From Candidatus Omnitrophota bacterium (lineage in GTDB: Bacteria; Verrucomicrobiota; Verrucomicrobiia; Limisphaerales; UBA1319), in assembly GCA_023473405.1 (NCBI GenBank), contig JAMCZD010000475.1:1-6913 (forward strand): a DNA stretch of 6,913 nucleotides, read 5' to 3'. Shown in pieces: positions 1 through 6,474 of the stretch. Made by a program: the position numbers and the translations under genes. How positions within the stretch are numbered: the stretch's first letter is position 1; each line of letters begins with the position of its first letter. The notes beneath the pieces were generated by a model, which was not told the DNA's origin, did no database searches, and saw only the letters and a program-made list of their open reading frames with translations.

Positions 1-362
1 CCTTGGCGGTCATGATAATGGCGCATGATATCGGCCAGAATCCACGTGATTTCCGCTCCCCATTCCGGGTGAACGGTCATCGGCGGCAGGGTCTCGAACT
101 CCACCAACAGGGCCGGCACGCCGAGTTCGACCGCGCGGCAGCAAATTTCCTCGATGATCGTGGTGTATTGATTCCGGATTTCGGGCCAGGTCGTGAGATT
201 GATATCGATGGGTGGCAGGGTGAAATTGATCTCCGGCACAACCTTGCCGGCGCCCAGTTGAACGCCCCGACCGCAAGTCACCGGCCGGGGCGCCTTGCCG
301 AAGACAAAATCATCCAGGGAATGAACCGCCAGGCGCGGTCCGAACCTTTGCGCTTGAATCAT
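1..362 (-). CDS. MtaB-like methanol/methyl:corrinoid methyltransferase, N-terminal part (runs off left edge)
   Basis: Reading leftward from the ATG at 362-360 gives 120 uninterrupted codons with no stop before the window edge, so this is the 5' part of a longer gene. The translation resembles the N-terminus of the MtaB family: DDFVFGKA (residues 17-24), then PVTCG, then a Gly-rich LGAGKVVPEINF (36-47), a helix with a Cys-Cys pair near residue 76, an LLVEFETLPPM strand near 90, and PEWGAEIT. Family proteins are about 460 residues; they use a zinc-bound thiol site to move a methyl group from methanol (or a related methyl donor) to a corrinoid protein. The zinc ligands lie beyond the edge, so catalytic competence cannot be judged. 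A weak purine-rich AAGAAGAG precedes the ATG. The gene starts 29 bases after the nucleotidyltransferase stop and is probably cotranscribed with it. The substrate is unknown; methanol is only the family's best-known one. Confidence 0.8.
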   Translation of the reverse strand, partial: MIQAQRFGPRLAVHSLDDFVFGKAPRPVTCGRGVQLGAGKVVPEINFTLPPIDINLTTWPEIRNQYTTIIEEICCRAVELGVPALLVEFETLPPMTVHPEWGAEITWILADIMRHYHDRQ

Positions 363-391
363 GCTCTTCTTTTTCGCTGCGAATGAAAATA

Positions 392-1174
392 TCAAGGAAA
401 ACTTACAACCCCGCTAAGCGCCCCGGGAACCGCCCGGGCGAATACCCGGTCGGCCTCGGCCAGCATTTCCTTTGATCCAATATCGAACCAAAGTCCGGCA
501 ACCTGCCAGGTATACACTGGCACCCGCCGGTAAAGCCATTGGATGAGCCGCCCGGGTTGGTCGGGATTGTTCGCCTCGGCAATGTATTGGTGAATGAGCG
601 GGAGGGTGGTACGCGGATAATAATAAAGGGCGATCCCGGTCAATGTGCTTGAGGGGGACTGTGGTTTTTCCTCGAAAAACGTGATCCGGCCTTCGCCGTC
701 CAGGCTCAAGGCATTGTACTTCTTGATCTGCTCGAGATCGCCCACGTCATAGATGGCCAGGACCGGGGCCTGACGGGCGCGGCAAAACCGGTCAAACCCG
801 GCGAAGTCGTTGCTGAAGAGATTGTCGCCCGCCACGACCATCAGGTCGTCGTCAACACTCTTCCGCTCCAGGACCATGCGCAAATCGCCAATCGCGCCCA
901 GCTTGTTCGAATCGTCCGTGGTGCCGTCGTTGACAACAACCAACCGGGGACCGCGATGGATGCGATCGTAATTCCCGGCCCATTGCTCGAAGTGGGGGGT
1001 GAACTTGGCGTTGGTCACGACGTAAATGGAATCGATGCCGGTGACGGGCGCCAGGTTGTCCAGGACGTATTCGATCATGGGCTTGCCGGCCACGGGAAGA
1101 AGCGGCTTGGGCTGATTGAGGGTCAACGGATAGAGGCGGGTTGCGTATCCTGCGGCGAGAATAATGACTTTCAT
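392..1174 (-). CDS. Sugar-1-phosphate nucleotidyltransferase (NTP_transferase family, RmlA/GlmU-N-like)
   Basis: The predicted 260-residue protein has the Rossmann-like nucleotidyltransferase fold that joins an NTP and a sugar 1-phosphate to give an NDP-sugar and pyrophosphate. The N-terminal signature reads LAAGYATRLYPLT (6-18) followed by PKPLLPVAGKP (22-32), which binds the nucleotide and the phosphate. VVAGDN (113-118) carries the metal-binding Asp117, EEKP (168-171) is the sugar-binding motif, and WFDIGS (229-234) supplies the probable second metal-binding Asp231. There is no C-terminal left-handed beta-helix, so it is the short form rather than a GlmU-type bifunctional enzyme. I chose the ATG at 1174 because the family begins at MKVIILAAG; a longer reading to 1267 would add 31 unrelated residues and overlap the 3' end of ptsI. 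The start lies 8 bases after the ptsI stop, without a clear Shine-Dalgarno, which suggests translational coupling. The sugar and nucleotide specificity cannot be read from the sequence. Confidence 0.92.
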   Translation of the reverse strand: MKVIILAAGYATRLYPLTLNQPKPLLPVAGKPMIEYVLDNLAPVTGIDSIYVVTNAKFTPHFEQWAGNYDRIHRGPRLVVVNDGTTDDSNKLGAIGDLRMVLERKSVDDDLMVVAGDNLFSNDFAGFDRFCRARQAPVLAIYDVGDLEQIKKYNALSLDGEGRITFFEEKPQSPSSTLTGIALYYYPRTTLPLIHQYIAEANNPDQPGRLIQWLYRRVPVYTWQVAGLWFDIGSKEMLAEADRVFARAVPGALSGVVSFP

Positions 1175-1182
1175 AAATTCAA

Positions 1183-2961
1183 TTAAACGGGCTCCTCGAA
1201 CAGGCGCGGGGCGGCGCTCCGCACAAGGGCCTCGGACTTGGCCTGGATTTCCGTCGCCGAATCGCAATTTATGGCAAATTGGGCCAGGCTACGGGCGTCG
1301 CTGATCTTGAGTCTGCGGATGAGGTATTTGACCTGGGGGACCAGCGGGACCGCGACGCTGAGTTCATCGACACCCAGGCCGAGCAGCAAGGGGACGAGGG
1401 TGATGTCACCCGCCATTTCGCCGCAAAGACCCACCCAGATGCTATTGCGATGGGCCGCATCCACGGTGAGCTTGATCAAGCGGACGATCGCCGGGTGGGT
1501 GGGTTCATAGAGATGAGCGATCTTCTCATTCAACCGGTCGACAGCCAGGGTGTATTGGATTAGGTCATTGGTGCCGATGCTGAAGAAATCGACATACTTA
1601 GCCAGGTTCTCGGCAATCAATACCGCCGAAGGCACCTCGATCATGACCCCGGTCTCGAGGTCTGGATTCATGGGAACGTTTTCGGCGCGCAGCTCGGCCG
1701 CGCATTCCTCGACAAACGCGTTGGCTTGTCTCAATTCCTCGAGCCCGGAGATGAGGGGAAACATCATCTTGACGTTGCCCTCGACACTGGCACGGAGGAT
1801 GGCTCGCACTTGCCGGCGGAAAACGGCGCGTTCATGAAGGCAAAAACGTATGGCCCGCCACCCGAGTGAAGGATTTATTTCTTTGGGGATTTGGAGGTGG
1901 GACATGAATTTATCGCCGCCAATATCAAGCGTTCGGATGACCACTGGCTGAGGTTTGAGGGCCGTGGCGATGGCGCGATAGGCCTGATATTGCTCCTCCT
2001 CTTCGGGCACCGAATCGCGGTTGATAAACAGAAACTCAGTGCGATACAACCCCACGCCCTCAGCCCCGCCCGCCTTGACTTCGGCAGTGTCCTCCACCCT
2101 TTCCAGGTTGGCGGACAAGATGACCTGGTGCCCGTCCAAGGTTATGGCAGGCAGGTCCTTGACCTCCTGAAGGCGTTCGGCCAGTGAGACTTGCTTGCGC
2201 ACGACCTGGCCGTATTCGAACAAGGTCTGCTCGGTGGGATTCAAAATCAGCAGCCCGTTGAACCCGTCCAGCAGGATATATTGACCGGTCTGCAATTGAC
2301 GGGTCACGTCCTGCATGCCGACCACGGCGGGGATATGCAATGAACGAGCCAGGATAGCCGTGTGCGAGGTCTTGCTGCCCACATCGGTGGCAAAGCCCAA
2401 AACCATATTCCGATCCAAAAAGGCCGTCGTCGAGGGCGTAAGGTCATCGCTCACGATTATGCACGGCTGAGTCAAATTGCGCAGGTCGCTGCCCCCTTGC
2501 TGGCCCACGAGATTATTCAGAATCCGCCCGGCAACATCCCGCAGGTCCTTGGCCCGTTCGCGCAGGTACTCATCGTCAATGGCGCTCAAGGTGGCAAAAT
2601 ACTTATCCGCGACTTCCTGGAAGGCAAATTCGGCGTTGATCTTTTCCTGCGTGATTCGACGGGTGACCTCGTCCAGGATGGTCTGGTCTTCCAGGACGAG
2701 GAGGTGCGCCTCGAAGATGCCGGCCTCCTGGGCGCCCATGGCCTCGTTGACCCGGCGCTGGACCTCAAGGATTTGTCTGCGGGTTTGGATGAGCGCCTGT
2801 TCGAGCCTCTCGATCTGCTTGGGCACATCCTCTTCCACCAACTCACACCGCAGCACCTTTTCACGCCTTTGCCCAAATAACAACACCTTCCCACGGCAAA
2901 CACCGGCCGACGCCGGTATGCCATGAAACACCCTTTCTCCCAAACGCGACGATGCTTGCAT
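1183..2961 (-). CDS. ptsI: Phosphoenolpyruvate-protein phosphotransferase (PTS Enzyme I)
   Basis: The 592-residue protein is a full-length Enzyme I, which takes phosphate from phosphoenolpyruvate onto a histidine and passes it to HPr in the cytoplasm. After a 14-residue extension comes the typical GIPASAGV start. TSHTAILARS places the phosphorylated His at 200 (E. coli His189). The PEP-binding barrel follows: GLYRTEFLF with Arg307, RTLDIGGDK with Arg343, EVPSAVLIA near 442, SIGTNDLIQYTLAVDR (461-476), and LCGEMAGD with catalytic Cys513. All active-site residues sit at a constant offset of 11 from the E. coli enzyme, so it looks intact. There is no N-terminal GAF domain, so it is not the PtsP (nitrogen PTS) form. 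No HPr or Enzyme II gene lies in the window. It heads a probable operon with the nucleotidyltransferase 8 bases downstream; its promoter should lie in the divergent region upstream. The Shine-Dalgarno is weak. Confidence 0.97.
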   Translation of the reverse strand: MQASSRLGERVFHGIPASAGVCRGKVLLFGQRREKVLRCELVEEDVPKQIERLEQALIQTRRQILEVQRRVNEAMGAQEAGIFEAHLLVLEDQTILDEVTRRITQEKINAEFAFQEVADKYFATLSAIDDEYLRERAKDLRDVAGRILNNLVGQQGGSDLRNLTQPCIIVSDDLTPSTTAFLDRNMVLGFATDVGSKTSHTAILARSLHIPAVVGMQDVTRQLQTGQYILLDGFNGLLILNPTEQTLFEYGQVVRKQVSLAERLQEVKDLPAITLDGHQVILSANLERVEDTAEVKAGGAEGVGLYRTEFLFINRDSVPEEEEQYQAYRAIATALKPQPVVIRTLDIGGDKFMSHLQIPKEINPSLGWRAIRFCLHERAVFRRQVRAILRASVEGNVKMMFPLISGLEELRQANAFVEECAAELRAENVPMNPDLETGVMIEVPSAVLIAENLAKYVDFFSIGTNDLIQYTLAVDRLNEKIAHLYEPTHPAIVRLIKLTVDAAHRNSIWVGLCGEMAGDITLVPLLLGLGVDELSVAVPLVPQVKYLIRRLKISDARSLAQFAINCDSATEIQAKSEALVRSAAPRLFEEPV

Positions 2962-3024
2962 GTGTATGGACTTACTTCAATTGGGAGAATTTGAAAATGA
3001 AATTCGCGCCGGATAATTTGACAT

Positions 3025-3054
3025 GTTAATCACTTTAACGCATGAAGTTATCAC
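3025..3054. promoter_or_regulatory. Operator-like repeats upstream of ptsI/aroK
   Basis: GTTAA (3025-3029) and TTAAC (3035-3039) form a perfect 5-bp inverted repeat around TCACT. In addition, GTTAATCAC (3025-3033) and GTTATCAC (3047-3054) form a near-direct repeat with start points 22 bases apart, about two helical turns, so both copies would face the same side of the DNA. The cluster lies just downstream of the TTGACA hexamer, about 65-95 bases from the ptsI start. It could be the binding site of a dimeric repressor, but the sites are short and AT-rich, and chance is not excluded. Confidence 0.25.
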
Positions 3055-3129
3055 AGGACCCGCCAAATTCAAAACCCCCAACCGCATCGGCATGGCGGGA
3101 CGCTAACCAGGCTGCATGAACGCCAATGC

Positions 3130-3181
3130 CTTCGTCCGCACGCGGTGATCGGATTCCGCCGGTCTTGAAATACGGACGAAG
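3130..3181. repeat. 9-bp perfect inverted repeat in the aroK leader region
   Basis: CTTCGTCCG at 3130-3138 is the exact reverse complement of CGGACGAAG at 3173-3181, with 34 bases between. The interior can form a smaller GCGG/CCGC stem (3142-3145 with 3156-3159). No T-run follows on either strand, so it is not a standard intrinsic terminator. It sits about 80-130 bases before the aroK start and could be a structured leader or a dispersed palindromic element. Function is unknown. Confidence 0.5.
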
Positions 3182-3260
3182 CCGGGTGGACCATGGCCGC
3201 CGCGCCTCCACAATTAAAAACCGCGTGCCAGACCATCGATTATGAGTTAATGGATTCTAT

Positions 3261-3800
3261 GTGTGCAGTCACCGTCACATATCCAACCTGGCGCTGGTGG
3301 GATTCATGGCCACCGGCAAATCGGCGGTGGGCCGGCTGGTCGCCCGGCGGTTGCACTTTGGGTTCGTCGACACCGATGCCTTGATCGAGGCCCGATTAAA
3401 CAAGCGCGTCTCCGAGATATTTGCCGAAGAGGGCGAGCTCGGTTTTCGCAATTATGAACGGAAGCTTCTGCAGGAATTGAGCGGGGTCGAACAGACCGTG
3501 ATCGCCACCGGCGGCGGGTTGGCGGCCAACGAAGCCAACCTGGCCAGCCTCAGGCAGCACGCCCTCATCGTCTGCCTCTGGGCATCCCCCGAAACCATTT
3601 GGTCGCGCGCCCAACGCCATACCCATCGGCCCTTGCTGCAATTGCCGGACCCCCTGACCCGGATTCGCCAATTGCTGGCCGCACGCTCGCCGTTTTATCA
3701 TCAAGCCGATGTGTTGCTGAACACCGAGCTGCGTTCGGTGAAAATTGTCGCGGACCAGGTGCTCCAGCACTTTCGGTTGATCTCCCGGAACTCGGCTTAA
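3261..3800 (+). CDS. aroK: Shikimate kinase
   Basis: The 179-residue protein matches shikimate kinase in length and motif order. This enzyme phosphorylates shikimate at the 3-hydroxyl with ATP, the fifth step of the chorismate pathway. The Walker A loop is GFMATGKS (14-21); DTD (37-39) provides the magnesium and shikimate contacts; FR (62-63) and GGG (84-86) complete the shikimate pocket; the lid arginine is Arg123 in RPLL; and ARSPFY (141-146) is the C-terminal substrate and adenine motif. The start is GTG at 3261: an in-frame stop at 3243-3245 blocks any longer form, and the next ATG (3306) would remove the first beta strand and part of the Walker loop. The ATG at 3259 is in another frame. 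The Shine-Dalgarno is poor (GGA at 3252-3254). The stop is 2 bases from the queG start, so the two genes are probably cotranscribed and translationally coupled. Confidence 0.94.
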   Translation: MCSHRHISNLALVGFMATGKSAVGRLVARRLHFGFVDTDALIEARLNKRVSEIFAEEGELGFRNYERKLLQELSGVEQTVIATGGGLAANEANLASLRQHALIVCLWASPETIWSRAQRHTHRPLLQLPDPLTRIRQLLAARSPFYHQADVLLNTELRSVKIVADQVLQHFRLISRNSA

Positions 3801-3802
3801 AA

Positions 3803-4879
3803 ATGAATCACCCGATCCGGAAGCGCGCCCTCGAGCTCGGGTTTGACTTTTGCGGATTCGCCACTGCGGCGGCGCCTGAGACCGCCGGTTTCTTCCAGGA
3901 ATGGTTGATCGAAGGAGGCTACGGCGAGATGACTTACCTTCCAAGGAGCGCTTCCAAACGGATCGACCCCCAAAAGGTCCTGCCCGGCTGCAAAAGCGTC
4001 ATTGCCATGGCGGCAAGTTACGCAAAGACCGGCTTGGTTCCGCCCGACCCGGTTCAACTCCTCGCCGCTTCAGACGTCAACCCGAGAACCGCTGCCGGCG
4101 GTTTCATCGCCCGTTACGCCCGTTTTGCCGATTATCACGTCGTGTTGGGCCAGGCGCTCGAACTCCTTTGCGATTGGGTAAACCAATGGGGCGGCAACGG
4201 AACCCGCTCGATTTGGTACGTCGATACCGGCCCCGTTCTCGAGCGCGAATTCGCCCAGCGCGCCGGCCTCGGGTTCATCGGCAAACACACCAACGTCATC
4301 AGCCGCAGGCTCGGAAACTGGATTTTCCTGGCGGAAATATTGACTACGCTCGAATTGGAACCCGATCAGCCGGGGAAAAATCGTTGCGGCTCCTGCACCC
4401 GCTGTCTGGACGCCTGTCCCACCCGCGCCATCGTTGCCCCCTTCCGACTCGACGCCCGCCGCTGCCTTTCCTACCTGACCATCGAACTCAAGGGCACCAT
4501 CCCGGCGGAACTTCGCCCCGCCATCGGCAACCGCATTTTCGGCTGCGACGATTGCCTGGCGGTCTGCCCCTGGAACCGGTTCGCCCAAACCGGGCGCCTC
4601 ATGCAAAACCACGCCCGCCGCGATCTCGACGCTCCGGTCTTGACAGAATTGTTGGCCCTGGACGAAACAGGATTCCGCGCCCGCTTCGGCGGGACGCCCT
4701 TGCAAAGGCTCAAACGTCGCCGACTGCTCCGCAACGTCGCGGTCGCCTTGGGTAACATTGGCGGACCTTCCGCGCTCCCTGCCCTGTCCAATACCGCCAA
4801 TGACCCTGACCCGCTCATTGCCGAGCACGCCCGTTGGGCGATCAACCGGATAATTTGTAATATGGAGATGCTACCCTAA
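3803..4879 (+). CDS. queG: Epoxyqueuosine reductase QueG
   Basis: The 358-residue protein is a cobalamin- and iron-sulfur-dependent reductase that converts epoxyqueuosine to queuosine in the wobble position of certain tRNAs, the last step of queuosine synthesis. The N-terminal domain has GEMTYLPR (41-48) and YVDTGP (139-144) with the catalytic Asp141. The ferredoxin-like region carries eight cysteines for two 4Fe-4S clusters: Cys195, 198, 201 and 205 in CGSCTRCLDACP, and Cys221, 248, 251 and 255, the last three in CDDCLAVCPWN. A C-terminal HEAT-like segment (about 309-350, starting LRNVAVALGNIGG) is the tRNA-binding part seen in this family. I chose the ATG at 3803 because it directly follows the aroK stop and opens with the family's usual IRKRALELGFDFCGF; a longer frame back to 3599 would lie inside aroK. 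The stop is 2 bases from the stop of the converging oxidoreductase. Confidence 0.96.
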   Translation: MNHPIRKRALELGFDFCGFATAAAPETAGFFQEWLIEGGYGEMTYLPRSASKRIDPQKVLPGCKSVIAMAASYAKTGLVPPDPVQLLAASDVNPRTAAGGFIARYARFADYHVVLGQALELLCDWVNQWGGNGTRSIWYVDTGPVLEREFAQRAGLGFIGKHTNVISRRLGNWIFLAEILTTLELEPDQPGKNRCGSCTRCLDACPTRAIVAPFRLDARRCLSYLTIELKGTIPAELRPAIGNRIFGCDDCLAVCPWNRFAQTGRLMQNHARRDLDAPVLTELLALDETGFRARFGGTPLQRLKRRRLLRNVAVALGNIGGPSALPALSNTANDPDPLIAEHARWAINRIICNMEMLP

Positions 4880-4881
4880 AG

Positions 4882-6231
4882 TCAGAGAACCCAGCCCGCG
4901 CGGTATTGGCGATGCAAGAGTTCGTTGGCGCGATCCGAGTTCAAGATACGTCCGCTGATGGTATCGTATTCGACCGGGCCTTCGACCAGCGTAGCCAGGT
5001 TGGTCAATTGCATGAGCTCGGTGAGCGGACCGCCGATGGCGAAACTCGAGAAGGCGGTGCCGTTGTTTTTGCAGGCCTGAATCCAATCGCGGTGATGGCT
5101 GTCAATGCGGGGCAGGGTTTCCGGCGGACCGCCCTTGAAATCCTCGAACTTTTTCTCGGGCAGCAGGGTGTAGCGGGTGTTCCAGGGGCACTCGGAGTAA
5201 ATAGACCCCTTCGAGCCGACCAAAAGATCGCCCCATTCCTTTTGCGGATAACCGAGCATCAAGTCCTCGGGCGGGCGTTGGTTGGCATAAAGCGTGAGTT
5301 TTACCGGCGGAAGATCGCCTCGAGCCGGCAGATCGATCACCGCGCGCAACGACCGCGGGTAACCCTCCTGGTCCACCTCGGAAGGCTTGGCTTCGACCCG
5401 CAGAACCACCTTTTCTGGTTGGTTGCCTTCGGGAAAATTCCACAAACGTTCGAGGTGCAAGCCGCGGAACATGAGGTTACCGGTGTGACAGCCGAAATCG
5501 CCTACAATCCCACTGCCAAAGGCGCGCCAGTTCCGCCAATTGGCGGGCAGATAACATGGGTTATACGGGCGCTCCGGGGCCGGCCCGAGCCAAAGGTCCC
5601 AGTCCAATGTCTCCGGCACCGGCGGTTTGTCCGTGGGACGCGTCAAGGGCCCGTTGCCGCCGCCGAACCAGACGTGCGCCTCGCGGACCTCGCCAATAAC
5701 ACCGCCCCAGACCAATTCGACGGAGCGCCGGAGGCCGTTCGATGCTGAGCCCTGGTTGCCCATCTGGGTGACTACCTTGTATTGGGCGGCGGTCTCGCGC
5801 ATCACGCGTGCTTCATGGACGGTTCGGGTGAGGGGTTTCTCGCAATAAACATGTTTGCCGTGTTTCATCGCCGCCACGGCAGCCACCGCATGCGTGTGGT
5901 CCGGAGTAGCCACGAGGACGGCGTCGATCTCCTTGTCCATCTCGTCAAGCATGGGACGGAAATCGTGGTAGGTCCTGGCCTTGGGAAGCTTCTTGTAAAT
6001 GTCGCCCGCGCGGACCTGGTCCACATCGCACAAGGCAACGATGTTCTGGCCGAGGCCGGTGAGGTTATCCAGGTTCCATCGGCCTTGACCGCCGACGCCG
6101 ATGCCCGCGATGTTCAGCTTGTCGTTGGCCTCGTAACCGAAAGCCAGTTTGCTGTTCCGCAGGATCAGGAACCCAGCGCCACCCAGCGCGGAATTACGCA
6201 GGAATATTCGCCGTGATATCCGGGTTTTCAT
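4882..6231 (-). CDS. Gfo/Idh/MocA family oxidoreductase with Tat signal peptide
   Basis: The 449-residue protein belongs to the NAD(P)-dependent Gfo/Idh/MocA family, which oxidises or reduces sugars, inositols and related compounds. SRRIFLRN (6-13) followed by a hydrophobic stretch to about residue 24 is a strong twin-arginine signal, so it is likely exported folded with its cofactor to the periplasm. The Rossmann dinucleotide motif is GIGVGGQG (43-50), the hinge reads ATPDHTHA (108-115), EKP (131-133) carries the conserved Lys132, and GDFGCHTGN (244-252) gives the probable catalytic Asp245 and His249. I chose the ATG at 6231 because it gives a short Tat n-region; in-frame starts at 6240, 6261 (preceded directly by AAAGGA) and GTG 6276 are possible. 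Its substrate cannot be read from the sequence. An aldo/keto reductase fragment lies upstream on the same strand, separated by a terminator. The first codons and leader are duplicated in inverted orientation at 6800-6913. Confidence 0.93.
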   Translation of the reverse strand: MKTRISRRIFLRNSALGGAGFLILRNSKLAFGYEANDKLNIAGIGVGGQGRWNLDNLTGLGQNIVALCDVDQVRAGDIYKKLPKARTYHDFRPMLDEMDKEIDAVLVATPDHTHAVAAVAAMKHGKHVYCEKPLTRTVHEARVMRETAAQYKVVTQMGNQGSASNGLRRSVELVWGGVIGEVREAHVWFGGGNGPLTRPTDKPPVPETLDWDLWLGPAPERPYNPCYLPANWRNWRAFGSGIVGDFGCHTGNLMFRGLHLERLWNFPEGNQPEKVVLRVEAKPSEVDQEGYPRSLRAVIDLPARGDLPPVKLTLYANQRPPEDLMLGYPQKEWGDLLVGSKGSIYSECPWNTRYTLLPEKKFEDFKGGPPETLPRIDSHHRDWIQACKNNGTAFSSFAIGGPLTELMQLTNLATLVEGPVEYDTISGRILNSDRANELLHRQYRAGWVL

Positions 6232-6340
6232 AGAACGCATTCTCGTTTTCGCTAAGCTCATTCCTTTGGCCAACACGGAGTCCGCATCCGCGAATTCGGC
6301 GCAAAGAACGAAGGAAAATCACCTGCGCATTACCCGTCCG
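6227..6340. repeat. Left arm of a 114-bp perfect inverted repeat
   Basis: This segment matches the reverse complement of 6800-6913 at every base. It covers the first five bases of the oxidoreductase reading from 6231, the possible extended N-terminus and about 100 bases of leader. Identity stops at the inner boundary (6341 against 6799). The outer boundary is unknown because the other arm reaches the window end. This copy is the native one, as it continues into an intact gene. Confidence 0.97.
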
Positions 6341-6357
6341 GCCTTTGGAAAAGTCAA
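6329..6357 (-). promoter_or_regulatory. Candidate promoter of the Gfo/Idh/MocA gene
   Basis: Reading on the minus strand, TTGACT (plus positions 6352-6357) resembles a -35 box and is followed after 17 bases by GGTAAT (6329-6334), which matches four of six -10 positions. It would give a leader of about 90 bases before the ATG at 6231. The -35 lies outside the 114-bp repeat and the -10 inside it, so the second copy at the right edge would lack this -35. The prediction rests on consensus only. Confidence 0.35.
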
Positions 6358-6409
6358 GCAATCCTTGCCCGAAAGAGACATCAGGGACACGCGGCAGCGC
6401 GTGCGTGCC

Positions 6410-6442
6410 AAAAAAAAGCAGGGCGCCGCCGCCGCGCCGCCC
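6410..6442 (-). terminator. Intrinsic terminator downstream of the aldo/keto reductase
   Basis: On the minus strand a very GC-rich block (plus 6421-6442) can fold as GGGCG/CGCCC, or alternatively GGCGC/GCGCC, and three bases later comes a run of eight T (plus 6410-6417 as A). It starts 32 bases after the aldo/keto reductase stop, the expected place and orientation. A T-run also follows the stem on the plus strand (6446-6451), so it might work in both directions, although no plus-strand gene ends here. It separates the reductase transcript from the Gfo/Idh gene. Confidence 0.6.
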
Positions 6443-6474
6443 GTATTTTTTCCTCTACCCTAAAACAATAATCG

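Larger units (their letters stand above)
2962..3260. other. Divergent intergenic region between ptsI and aroK
   Basis: This 299-base stretch separates the divergent ptsI and aroK starts and must hold both promoters. The half near ptsI (2962-3060) is AT-rich compared with the genes. It contains a TTGACA hexamer (3018-3023, plus strand), but the hexamer 17 bases on is only CATGAA, so this is a weak promoter candidate. It also contains a GTTAA/TTAAC inverted repeat and two GTTA(A)TCAC copies, and the half near aroK holds a 9-bp inverted repeat; these are listed separately. Short open frames are present (for example 3023-3106, 27 codons) but lack a ribosome-binding site or recognisable product. 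I see no tRNA, riboswitch consensus or strong intrinsic terminator. Confidence 0.6.

Noticed and set aside
10..276. Minus-strand open frame of 88 codons at the left edge
   Set aside because: It is a different frame from the MtaB-like reading, which shows clear family motifs and stays open to the edge; the 88-codon frame has low-complexity Arg/Gly-rich content typical of a shadow.
1175..1267. N-terminal extension of the nucleotidyltransferase to 1267
   Set aside because: It adds 31 Arg/Pro-rich residues that overlap the ptsI coding end, while the family begins exactly at the MKVIILAAG start at 1174.
2362..2880. Plus-strand open frame of 172 codons antisense to ptsI
   Set aside because: It lies wholly inside a strongly supported ptsI and shows no recognisable domain; long antisense frames are expected in GC-rich coding DNA.
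3023..3106. 27-codon open frame in the ptsI-aroK intergenic region
   Set aside because: No Shine-Dalgarno, overlaps promoter-like sequence and has no recognisable features.
3193..3384. 63-codon plus-strand frame overlapping the aroK start
   Set aside because: It overlaps aroK by over 120 bases in another frame, with a Trp-rich unrecognisable translation; the aroK frame carries the Walker A motif there.
4070..4828. Minus-strand open frame of 252 codons antisense to queG
   Set aside because: queG has all its catalytic and cluster-binding residues in the sense frame; the antisense product has no identifiable family.
4906..5748. Plus-strand open frame of 280 codons antisense to the Gfo/Idh/MocA gene
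   Set aside because: The sense frame has a Tat signal, Rossmann motif and catalytic motifs; the antisense frame is a codon-bias shadow.
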